A stretch of DNA of 64,000 nt from Parazoarcus communis (lineage in GTDB: Bacteria; Pseudomonadota; Gammaproteobacteria; Burkholderiales; Rhodocyclaceae), in NCBI RefSeq assembly GCF_003111645.1, contig NZ_CP022187.1, positions 3,472,001-3,536,000 on the forward strand, in the 5' to 3' direction. The notes below the pieces were generated by a model that was given only the letters and a program-made list of their open reading frames with translations, ran no database searches and was not told the DNA's origin. Both the position numbers and the translations under genes were made by a program. This document shows positions 36,003-43,364 of this stretch, one piece after another. The stretch's first letter is position 1. Each line of letters opens with the position of its first letter.

Positions 36003-36926
36003 TCAGTCCCGCAGCGAACGCCGGGTCAGGTGCATGAACACCTGCTCGAGGTTCTGCTGGCCGTGGTTCAGGGCCAGCGGCGTGAGCCCGTGCGCGGCGA
36101 GATCCCGCAGGATCTGCGGCAGCGCGGCGGCAGGGACCGGGGTCAGGCAGATGCTGTTCGCGCCCTGCGTCGTGACCGTATGCGCTGCCTCCCAGCGCTT
36201 GAGCAGCGGCTGTGGCAGATCGCGGTCGAGGCGGAGCAGCAGTTGCGACTCGCCGGCACCGAGCACCTCGGCCAGCGTGCCGCTGGCGAGCACCCGGCCG
36301 TGGTCGATGATGGCGATACGGTCGCAGATGGCTTCGACCTCATCCATGTAATGGCTGGTGTAGATCACCGTCTTGCCGGCGTCGCGCAGGTCGCGGATGG
36401 CGTCGAGAAGGAAGTGGCGTGACTGCGGATCGACACCGACGGTGGGCTCATCCAGCAGCAGCAGCGCGGGGTCGCCGAGCAGGCCGATGGCAAGGTTAAG
36501 CCGCCGGCGCAAGCCGCCGGAGAGTTCGCCGGCAAGCTGTCTGGCGACGCTCTCGAGGCGGGCGAAACGGATGGCCTCGCTGCTGCGGGCTTTCTGCTGA
36601 TGCCGGTCCAGCCCCTGCACCCCGGCAAAGAAGGCGAGGTTCTCGGTGACCGTCAGCATGGGGTAGAAGGCGTAGTCCTGCGGTACCAGGGCAATCGCGT
36701 TGGGGCGGGCGCGGCGGAAGTCCGACAGCGTCTGAGCGCTGACCCTGATCTGCCCCTGCTGCGGGGCGATGAGGCCGGCGATGAGCGAGATCAGCGTGGT
36801 CTTGCCCGCGCCGTTGGGGCCGAGCAGGCCGAACAGACTGCCGCGTCCGACATCGAGCGTGATGGCATCGAGGGCAGCCGTGCTGGCGCTGCGATAACGA
36901 TGGCTGATGCGCTCGATGGCGATCAT
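36003..36926 (-). CDS. ABC transporter ATPase
   Basis: 307 residues. Walker A GPNGAGKTT, Q-loop VPQDYAFYP, signature LSGGLRRRL, Walker B LLLLDEPTVG and the switch His in YTSHYMDE. A C-terminal extension of about 80 residues is like that of DrrA/CcmA-type exporters. It overlaps the BtrH-like gene by four bases and pairs with the downstream permease. Confidence 0.93.
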   Translation of the reverse strand: MIAIERISHRYRSASTAALDAITLDVGRGSLFGLLGPNGAGKTTLISLIAGLIAPQQGQIRVSAQTLSDFRRARPNAIALVPQDYAFYPMLTVTENLAFFAGVQGLDRHQQKARSSEAIRFARLESVARQLAGELSGGLRRRLNLAIGLLGDPALLLLDEPTVGVDPQSRHFLLDAIRDLRDAGKTVIYTSHYMDEVEAICDRIAIIDHGRVLASGTLAEVLGAGESQLLLRLDRDLPQPLLKRWEAAHTVTTQGANSICLTPVPAAALPQILRDLAAHGLTPLALNHGQQNLEQVFMHLTRRSLRD

Positions 36927-37933
36927 TGGATGGCGCGGTCGAGGCTGCCGAAGAAGGTCTTTTCGCGGGCCGCCTGCTGGCGCAGCAGGGCGGCCAGACG
37001 GGCCGGATCGAAGGGGTCGCGGTCGCGGATCATGCGCGCGGTGGCGAGCGCGAACTCACGCCAGCCGTCGCCGATCTCGACCAGTTCGCCGGCCAGTTCG
37101 GCCAGCGCCGGACGCGCCGCGAGGCTGGCGGCCTCTTCGAGGAAGGAGGCGTACATGTAGCGGAAACCGCCGCCACCGGTGCCGATTTCCTCCTGCATCC
37201 GCACCAGGTGGCCGACGAAGAGCTTGGATTTCTGCAGATCGCCAGTCGCGGGCAGGCGCTCGACGGCGCGCGCCACCCGCTCCATGCCGCGAATGCCGAT
37301 CAGCGGAATCGGCGCGCGCAGCATGATGCGCACCGTCTTGCGGATGGCTGCAGGAATCGCCTTGCGCCAGTCGGGCTCGCTCGGGCGTGTTTCCGGGTAG
37401 TAGAGCAGGCCCTTGGGCGCGAGCACGCCGCGGGCGAAGCGCGCACGGGCGAGGTCGGCCGGTGCGCAGCGCACCGGCTCTTCGAACACCGGGTCGGACA
37501 GCAGGTATTCGCCGCTGGCGCTGTCGCGGCCATAGGCGAGCACGTTGTGGGCGTTGAAGTGAAAACGCATGTCGTCGGGGAAATACGGCAACCAGAACAC
37601 CGAGGTCTGCAGGCCGACCACCTTGCCCTCGTCGAGCAGGCTGTTGAGCCGTGCTTCGCCACGTTCAGTGGAGCGGAAGGTTTCGGTGCGCATGCGGATG
37701 CCAAGCGGTTTCTGCAGGCCGCGGATGATTGCGCGCGGCGGCATGCGGTAGGCCACCAGCGGCAGGCCGCCGAGCTTGATGAAGGGCAGGTAGGCGAAGG
37801 ACACGGCCGAAGACAGGCCGAGCGCCATCGGCTCGGACAGGGGCAGGCCGTAGTGGCGCACGATGGCCGACATCACGCCGCTCTCGCAGTGCGAGGCGTG
37901 CTGGTGGCTGAACGTGTTTGGGGTGTCCTGCAT
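36923..37933 (-). CDS. BtrH-like acyltransferase of the pigment cluster
   Basis: 336 residues. The N terminus reads HCESGVMSAIVRHYGLPLSE, the BtrH_N signature with a putative catalytic Cys16. His129 in FNAHNVLAYG and Asp147 in LLSDPVF would complete a papain-like triad. A helical C-terminal domain follows. BtrH moves an acyl group from a carrier protein to an amine in butirosin synthesis. Here it may move a polyene from ACP to its acceptor, possibly the dialkylresorcinol. It begins immediately after the 131-residue gene. Confidence 0.82.
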   Translation of the reverse strand: MQDTPNTFSHQHASHCESGVMSAIVRHYGLPLSEPMALGLSSAVSFAYLPFIKLGGLPLVAYRMPPRAIIRGLQKPLGIRMRTETFRSTERGEARLNSLLDEGKVVGLQTSVFWLPYFPDDMRFHFNAHNVLAYGRDSASGEYLLSDPVFEEPVRCAPADLARARFARGVLAPKGLLYYPETRPSEPDWRKAIPAAIRKTVRIMLRAPIPLIGIRGMERVARAVERLPATGDLQKSKLFVGHLVRMQEEIGTGGGGFRYMYASFLEEAASLAARPALAELAGELVEIGDGWREFALATARMIRDRDPFDPARLAALLRQQAAREKTFFGSLDRAIQ

Positions 37934-38329
37934 TCAATCCACCCCCTTGAGCTGGTCGACGCTGATGCCCAGCGCCTCGGCGTAACGTGCGAGCAGGGCA
38001 GGACGCAGTCGGGCAAAGATGTCCGGGCGCAGGTGACGGCGCACCCGCCATGCCCAGATGCCGCTGATCTGGGACAGCAGGGTGAGATCCATGCGTGCCT
38101 TGTACATGTGGTACTCAAGCGGCGACGTGCTGCCTGCACGTGCCCGCTTGCGCGCGTCCGCCGCAAGACGGTCGAGGTCTTCCACCGCCTGCAGGGTGAC
38201 GATTTCCTCGGCCTCCCAGCCGCTCGAAGGCACGATGCCGATGCGGCCGTCGGCGCCGCGCGCGTACATGGCCTTGCGGTGGCCGCCGAGGGTGGCGTTG
38301 CCTTCCTGTGGAACTTCGTTTGCGTCCAT
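37934..38329 (-). CDS. 131-residue protein of unknown function
   Basis: Soluble, mixed charge, no signal peptide or membrane helix. The C-terminal half is helical and basic (YHMYKARMDLTLLSQISGIW, then RRHLRPDIFARLRP). ATG 38329 lies 2 bases after the DarB stop, and the stop abuts the BtrH-like start. I do not recognise the family; tight placement suggests a helper of the resorcinol or acyl-transfer step. The longer in-frame extension to 38794 would lie within darB and was rejected. Confidence 0.7.
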   Translation of the reverse strand: MDANEVPQEGNATLGGHRKAMYARGADGRIGIVPSSGWEAEEIVTLQAVEDLDRLAADARKRARAGSTSPLEYHMYKARMDLTLLSQISGIWAWRVRRHLRPDIFARLRPALLARYAEALGISVDQLKGVD

Positions 38330-38331
38330 CG

Positions 38332-39486
38332 TCAGACCACGGTCAGGTGCATGAAACCGCTGGAGAAGCGGCCGCTTTCGGGTACGAAGCACAGCAGGCG
38401 CTCGCCTTCGCTCAGGCGGCCGCTGCGCAGCAGTTCGTCGATCATGATGTAGATCGAGGCCGCGCCGGTGTTGCCGCGGGTCGCGAGGTTGGTGAACCAG
38501 CGCTCGGGGGCGATCGGCAGGCCGAGCCCGCGCAGGCAGTCGGCGATCTGGTCGCGGAAATAGTGCGAGGACATGTGCGGCAGGAACCAGTCGATCCGGT
38601 CGGCGCGGAGCTGGCGACGCTCGATCAGCCGGCGCAGCGGCGCTTCGAGCGTGCTTGCGACCACCTGCTCGTTGAGCAGACGCACGTCCTGCTTGATGGC
38701 GAAGATCGACTCCTTGCCCCAGGCCTCGGGCGCGTACCCGGCCCAGCCCTGCAGTCTGCCGTCTTCGTCGCGCTCGCCGCCGGCATACATGCACACCGGC
38801 TGGGCGTGGGCCTGCGACGAGAGCTCGATCCAGTCGATGCGCAGTGCGCGTGCACCGGTGCGCGGTGCATCCTGCAGCAGGAAGGCGCCGGCGCCGTCGG
38901 ACAGCATCCAGCGCAGGAAGTCCTTCTCGAATGCGATCTCGGGGTGACGCTCGAGTGCGGCCACGCGGTGCTCGTTCTCGGCCTCGAAACTGCTCCCGCG
39001 CAGCACCGCCGAGGGGCGGTCGGAGCCGGTGGTGACGGCGTTGCGCGTGTTGCCGGCGAGCACCGACAGCCAGCCATACTTGAGCGCGGCGAGTCCGGCA
39101 AGGCAGATGCCTGCGGTGCTGACGACTTCACATGCGGGGTTGCCGAGTTCGCCGTGCACCATCACACCGTGATTGGGCATGAGCTGGTCGGGCAGCGAGG
39201 TGCCGGTGGCAAGGCATTCGATGTCGTCGAGCGCAAATCCGTCTGTCGCCAGTCCGCGAATGGCCTCGGCCGTCATGCCGGCGTTGCTGTGGGTGGCTGC
39301 GCCGGTCGCGGGGTCGATGGCGTAGTGGCGCTGGCGGATGCCGTTGTTGCGCAGCACGATGCGGCGGGCACGCGAAGGCCGTTCGCCGATGCGGCCAAGT
39401 ACCGACTCGATAGCCTCGTTGTCGACGGGGGCATTGGGCAGGCAGGTGGCCGTGGCGGTGATATATACGGAGCGGGGTTCAGTCAT
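38332..39486 (-). CDS. darB: DarB-like ketosynthase III for dialkylresorcinol synthesis
   Basis: 384 residues, longer than FabH (about 320). The KAS III triad is complete: Cys128 (STAGICLAG), His304 (FLPHMSSH) and Asn339 (LATRGNTGAAS). DarB enzymes condense two beta-oxoacyl units into a cyclohexanedione, later aromatised to a resorcinol. Assignment rests on the adjacent darA-type gene and the fold. A plain FabH-type initiator is the alternative. It overlaps darA by 8 bases. Confidence 0.83.
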   Translation of the reverse strand: MTEPRSVYITATATCLPNAPVDNEAIESVLGRIGERPSRARRIVLRNNGIRQRHYAIDPATGAATHSNAGMTAEAIRGLATDGFALDDIECLATGTSLPDQLMPNHGVMVHGELGNPACEVVSTAGICLAGLAALKYGWLSVLAGNTRNAVTTGSDRPSAVLRGSSFEAENEHRVAALERHPEIAFEKDFLRWMLSDGAGAFLLQDAPRTGARALRIDWIELSSQAHAQPVCMYAGGERDEDGRLQGWAGYAPEAWGKESIFAIKQDVRLLNEQVVASTLEAPLRRLIERRQLRADRIDWFLPHMSSHYFRDQIADCLRGLGLPIAPERWFTNLATRGNTGAASIYIMIDELLRSGRLSEGERLLCFVPESGRFSSGFMHLTVV

Positions 39487-40420
39487 GTTCGGTCATGCGT
39501 GCGTTGCCCGAACCGGAGGGCTGTTCGTAGCGCGCGCGCAGCGCATCGAGGCGGTTCCGGAGCAGGGGTGCGAAGCTGCGCTGCAGCACAAGGCTCAAGG
39601 GTACCACCGTAATAATCAGGACGATGAGGTAGGTCACAAACAGCGCGAGCGCCGGCACCCGGCGCAGTTGTCCCGGTTTGCCGAACAGGCGTACGAAGCC
39701 GGACCACACGCGAAAGGCGCGCTGCCCGGCGCGTTCGCTGACCACCAGGCGCGGATTGACGCTGACGGCGCGCAGGCCGGTGAGCATCGGGGCCCCGCTG
39801 CGCTCCTCGTCCCGCGCCAGCGCCGTGACCAGCGCATGGCCGAAGCGTGCTGCAGCAGCAGCCTCGGCTGGCGTGACCCCGGCGGCAGGCAGGCCGAAGA
39901 AACGGTCGCGGCGGCCGGTGAACATCCAGCGCGGCGTGGTGATGAAGGTTGCCAGCGGGTGGGCGTTGTCGGTGAAGGCGACGTGATCCGTGAGGTGCGC
40001 GCCGGCGGCACCGAGCAGCGTTACGAGCTTGTCGTAGGCCGTCATCCACATGTTGCGGCAGGCGACCACGCTGACCACCGGCTTTCCCGCCAGCAGGCGC
40101 TTGCCTTCGTCGCTTTGCAGGAAGGCGGTGACCGGCTGCGAGGGCGACAGGTACCACACCTGCCAGGCCAGGATCACGAGGTCGAAATCGGTGTCCGGCG
40201 CCACCGTCAGCGGCAGATTCGGCCGCGGATCGAGGCGCACCGACTCGGGAAAGGCGTCGAGGAAGCGGAAGAAGGGCCACGGGAAGGGGAAGGGCGTCTG
40301 CGGGCGCAGGACTTCCTGGTGCACCCGGACGCCGGCGTCCTCGAGCGGGCGCAGCATCGCGGACACAACATCCGACAGCTGGCCGCTCTGCGAATAATGG
40401 ACAACGAGAACGTTCTTCAC
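39479..40420 (-). CDS. darA: DarA-like flavodoxin-fold enzyme of dialkylresorcinol synthesis
   Basis: 313 residues with a GTG start. Flavodoxin-like N terminus (VLVVHYSQSGQL, FMN phosphate loop), LVILAWQVWYLSPSQP and VSVVACRNMW, then a C-terminal hydrophobic helix (about residues 265-288). This matches proteins named DarA beside darB in dialkylresorcinol and flexirubin clusters, where the DarA/DarB pair makes the resorcinol; oxidative aromatisation would suit a flavin fold. The exact step is recalled knowledge, not shown by sequence. Confidence 0.8.
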   Translation of the reverse strand: MKNVLVVHYSQSGQLSDVVSAMLRPLEDAGVRVHQEVLRPQTPFPFPWPFFRFLDAFPESVRLDPRPNLPLTVAPDTDFDLVILAWQVWYLSPSQPVTAFLQSDEGKRLLAGKPVVSVVACRNMWMTAYDKLVTLLGAAGAHLTDHVAFTDNAHPLATFITTPRWMFTGRRDRFFGLPAAGVTPAEAAAAARFGHALVTALARDEERSGAPMLTGLRAVSVNPRLVVSERAGQRAFRVWSGFVRLFGKPGQLRRVPALALFVTYLIVLIITVVPLSLVLQRSFAPLLRNRLDALRARYEQPSGSGNARMTEHD

Positions 40421-40432
40421 TGGCAGGGCCGG

Positions 40433-42232
40433 TCAGTTGGTGATCTTGTGCAGTTCGAGACCGGAGAACAGCAGCACCTTCTCCTTGCCCGCGCTGGTGG
40501 CGAGGATGGTTTCGCCCTTGCCGGTGCCAAGCCCCGAAACCAGCAGTTCGGTGTCCGAGATCGGGTTGAGGCCGATGCGCAGCACGAAGCCGGGAAGCTC
40601 GGAGAAGCTGCACTCGCCGACCAGCAAGCCGTCCTCGAGGCGCAGGGCGAGGCGGTCGGGCATGATCCCCAGCTTCTGGCCGACGATGCGGTATTCGCCG
40701 ACATAGTCGAGCAGACGCTGCGGCACGGGGGCGGGCTTCAGGCGCTCGCCGACGAGCATGGTGTCGTCGCCGAAGTGCCCCACCAGCACGTCGCGGTCTG
40801 CCACCTTCTTCATCGAGACGCGGATGCCATCGAAGGCGCTGACCTGCACCGGGATCATGCCGAACAGCTTGTAGCGCAGACCAAACTGCCCGGCCGGACG
40901 CGGCTTCAGTTGCAGCGTATGGCCCATCACGCTGGCGTCGAGCGCATCGTCACCCGGCCGCACCCTGACCAGCCCGACCATCGAGTCGTACCACGCCGAG
41001 TAGCGTGCGAGCTGTTCCGGTGGCAGGGCCACGTCGGCGCTGGAGGCCGGCACCGGCTCGGGCTGAACGATGCCGGCCTTGGCTTCGAGGGCCAGCTTCA
41101 GCGCCTCGGTGGCGACGGTCTTGACCACGCCCTGCGAGGTAGCTGAATTGGATGCGACGATGATGCCGAGTTTGTGCTCGGGCAGCACCACCATCATGCT
41201 GTGGGAGTCGAGCAGGGTGCCGCCGTGACTGGCAACGGTGCCCGCGTTGCGGATCTCGATGCCCGACAGCAGCCAGCCCAGCCCGACGCGAAAGCCCATG
41301 TCGAGCTGAACATGCGCGTTCTGCGGGCGCAGCATTTCGGCAAGGCTGTCGGCGCCGAGCAACTGCTGCCCGCCGGCACGGCCGTCGGCAAACACCCAGC
41401 GCATGAAGCGGCTCATGTCGTCGACGTTCGATACCAGCCCGCCGGAGGGCAGGTCGCGCAGCGCCAGTGCGTCGATCTCCTCGTGCCTGTTGTAGACCTT
41501 GAGCGCAGGCTTCGACTCGAAGCGCGTATTCACCATGCCCAGCGGGTTCAGCAGGCGCTGTTGCAGATGCTCACCGAAGGGGATGCCGGCGGTATGCTCG
41601 ATTGCCGCGCCCAGCAGGCTCACCGCGAGGTTGGAGTAGCCGAAGATGAACTCGGGCGGATAGGCGACGTATTCGTTGCGCACCGCGTCCACCAGGCTGG
41701 TGAAGGGCGCAGGTGCCGAGGTGGTCAGCATGCCGCTCAGGTGGTTGGCGGGCAGGCCGGAGTGGTGATGCATGATGTTGCGGGGGGTGATCGGCGCAGC
41801 ATTGTCGAAGCGCGATCGCACCGAAAATGCGGGCAGCGCGTCCCGCAGCGGACGGTCGATGTCGATGCGGCCCTCTTCTGCAAGCTGCATGGCTGCGGTT
41901 GCCGTGAGCACCTTGGCGATCGACCCGAGCCGGTAAGGGGTGTCCGGCGTGGCGGCAATCTCGCGCTCGGCGTCTTCGTAGCCGAAGCCCTCGGACCAGA
42001 CCACGCGCTGGTCGTCGACCAGTGCGACGGAGAGTCCGGTGACCCTGTTGTCCGCCATCTCCTGCTCGATCAGCCAGCGGGCGCGCTCGATTGCATAGCG
42101 GAAGTCGCCGCGCTGAAGATCTGGCGGGCGCTGTGGCGCAGTGGCGCAGGCGCCCAGCACCAGCACGCATGCGCTCAGGGCGAGGTGACGGAGAAACGGG
42201 CGGAAGCCGGGAGCGGGGCCTGATGCGGACAT
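40433..42232 (-). CDS. lipoprotein serine hydrolase / transesterase (beta-lactamase fold)
   Basis: 599 residues from ATG 42232. The lipobox LVLGAC puts the lipidated residue at Cys29. The catalytic domain (about residues 40-360) has SxxK as GSIAK and YxN as YSN in FGYSNLAV, the class C beta-lactamase/EstB pattern. The C-terminal 200 residues are beta-rich. It is the first gene of the minus-strand pigment operon, 12 bases before darA. An envelope esterase is likely; a LovD-like acyl transfer joining pigment parts is possible. Confidence 0.85.
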   Translation of the reverse strand: MSASGPAPGFRPFLRHLALSACVLVLGACATAPQRPPDLQRGDFRYAIERARWLIEQEMADNRVTGLSVALVDDQRVVWSEGFGYEDAEREIAATPDTPYRLGSIAKVLTATAAMQLAEEGRIDIDRPLRDALPAFSVRSRFDNAAPITPRNIMHHHSGLPANHLSGMLTTSAPAPFTSLVDAVRNEYVAYPPEFIFGYSNLAVSLLGAAIEHTAGIPFGEHLQQRLLNPLGMVNTRFESKPALKVYNRHEEIDALALRDLPSGGLVSNVDDMSRFMRWVFADGRAGGQQLLGADSLAEMLRPQNAHVQLDMGFRVGLGWLLSGIEIRNAGTVASHGGTLLDSHSMMVVLPEHKLGIIVASNSATSQGVVKTVATEALKLALEAKAGIVQPEPVPASSADVALPPEQLARYSAWYDSMVGLVRVRPGDDALDASVMGHTLQLKPRPAGQFGLRYKLFGMIPVQVSAFDGIRVSMKKVADRDVLVGHFGDDTMLVGERLKPAPVPQRLLDYVGEYRIVGQKLGIMPDRLALRLEDGLLVGECSFSELPGFVLRIGLNPISDTELLVSGLGTGKGETILATSAGKEKVLLFSGLELHKITN

Positions 42233-42351
42233 GGTGGTTCTGGTGCAGGAGGTCGGACGGACCGAATGTTGACAGGGGTGGCCGAGGCTCAAGATGTGTC
42301 GCGCGACAGGCGGCCGGTGCGGGAAACTGCTCGCCTGACAGAAGCCCGCGA

Positions 42352-42357
42352 ATTATA
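42352..42357 (-). promoter_or_regulatory. candidate -10 element of the main pigment operon
   Basis: On the minus strand this reads TATAAT, a perfect consensus, preceded by TG. It is 120 bases upstream of the serine hydrolase start. No good -35 is visible at 16-18 bases, so an activator may be needed. Confidence 0.4.
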
Positions 42358-42486
42358 CATGTGTCGGCATGCATCGACCCGTGCCTTACGCCACATGTCC
42401 TTGTTCCTGGGGATGTAAGTGGACGCGTTGAACCCGGCGCACGGGGGCGGGGTCGAACCGTCCGACATTTAATGGAGATACTTTCG

Positions 42487-42894
42487 ATGAATATCCCGCT
42501 GAACGAACAACGCACGATTGCCGCACGTCTGGTCGCGCTGACCCTGATCTCGGACGGAGAGCTCGCCAACCGCGAGGTGGAGGCGCTCGACAGGCACGAT
42601 ATCGCCGCGCTGCTCGGGATTCCCCGCGACGTGCTGATTCAGGCCGTCATCGACCACTGTCAGCAGCTGCTGGCACGTGGCGGCAGTGCAGAGGCCATGC
42701 GCCTGCTGGACCTTGAACAGGTTGAGCACATGCTCGATCGCGTCACCGATCCGTCCCTGCGGGCTCTTACCTGCCAGGCCATGCTGGTGCTGTCGAAGGC
42801 GGACGGGCGGATTACGCAACCTGAGCAGACCTTGCTGCGCCATGCCCTGAGCCGGTGGGAGCTCTCGCTCAGCGAGCTCGGTCCGCAGCGCTGA
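42487..42894 (+). CDS. TerB-like protein
   Basis: 135 residues, all helical, with two related acidic turns (ISDGELANREVE and KADGRITQPEQT) as in the TerB/DjlA-type domain. A GGAG ribosome site lies before ATG 42487. TerB domains occur in tellurite-resistance and envelope-stress proteins; the role here is unknown. It is divergent from the pigment operon and probably a single-gene unit. Confidence 0.75.
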   Translation: MNIPLNEQRTIAARLVALTLISDGELANREVEALDRHDIAALLGIPRDVLIQAVIDHCQQLLARGGSAEAMRLLDLEQVEHMLDRVTDPSLRALTCQAMLVLSKADGRITQPEQTLLRHALSRWELSLSELGPQR

Positions 42895-42941
42895 AGGCGG
42901 GTCAGGCCTGCGTCGCGGCGGGGAGCCGGTGCGGCCCAGCC

Positions 42942-43364
42942 TCAGGCGCAGGACACTGTTGCGGGCAGGTGGCGGACATGGACGGCGAGCCAGACGGTGT
43001 CGGGTGCGGTGGATTCGACGCGATGGCGGCAATGGGCGGGGATGGTCACCCAGTCACCCGGTCGCATGGACATGCGGCTGTCGTCATCGAAAGCGAGCTC
43101 CGCGCTACCGGTCACGATCATGACCCACTCGTCGTCGGGCTGGTCGTACCAGAAGCCGGGTGGGCTCGCGCTGCCGTGGGAGGCGATGCGTTCGACGCAG
43201 GTGGTGTCGGTCTGCAGCAGCGGCAGAAACTTTTCACCACCTTCGGGGGCGCCAAGGTCGGCAAACAGGTTGCCGGTGGACTGCAGCACTGTCGCGCTGC
43301 GTGTTTCTCGTTCGAAAGTCATAGGCTCTGTTTTGGTGTCAATCTCCTGCAAGCCTATTCTCAT
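42942..43364 (-). CDS. cupin-domain protein
   Basis: 140 residues from ATG 43364, whose ATGA overlap with the upstream TIR gene favours it. An alternative ATG at 43322 would give 126 residues. A single cupin barrel: WYDQPDDEWVMIVTGSAEL and RPGDWVTIPAHCRHRVE match cupin motifs 1 and 2, with acidic residues in place of the usual first histidines, so metal binding is not certain. The sequence resembles YhhW/ChrR-like phosphoribosylaminoimidazole-type small cupins only in fold. Confidence 0.8.
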   Translation of the reverse strand: MRIGLQEIDTKTEPMTFERETRSATVLQSTGNLFADLGAPEGGEKFLPLLQTDTTCVERIASHGSASPPGFWYDQPDDEWVMIVTGSAELAFDDDSRMSMRPGDWVTIPAHCRHRVESTAPDTVWLAVHVRHLPATVSCA

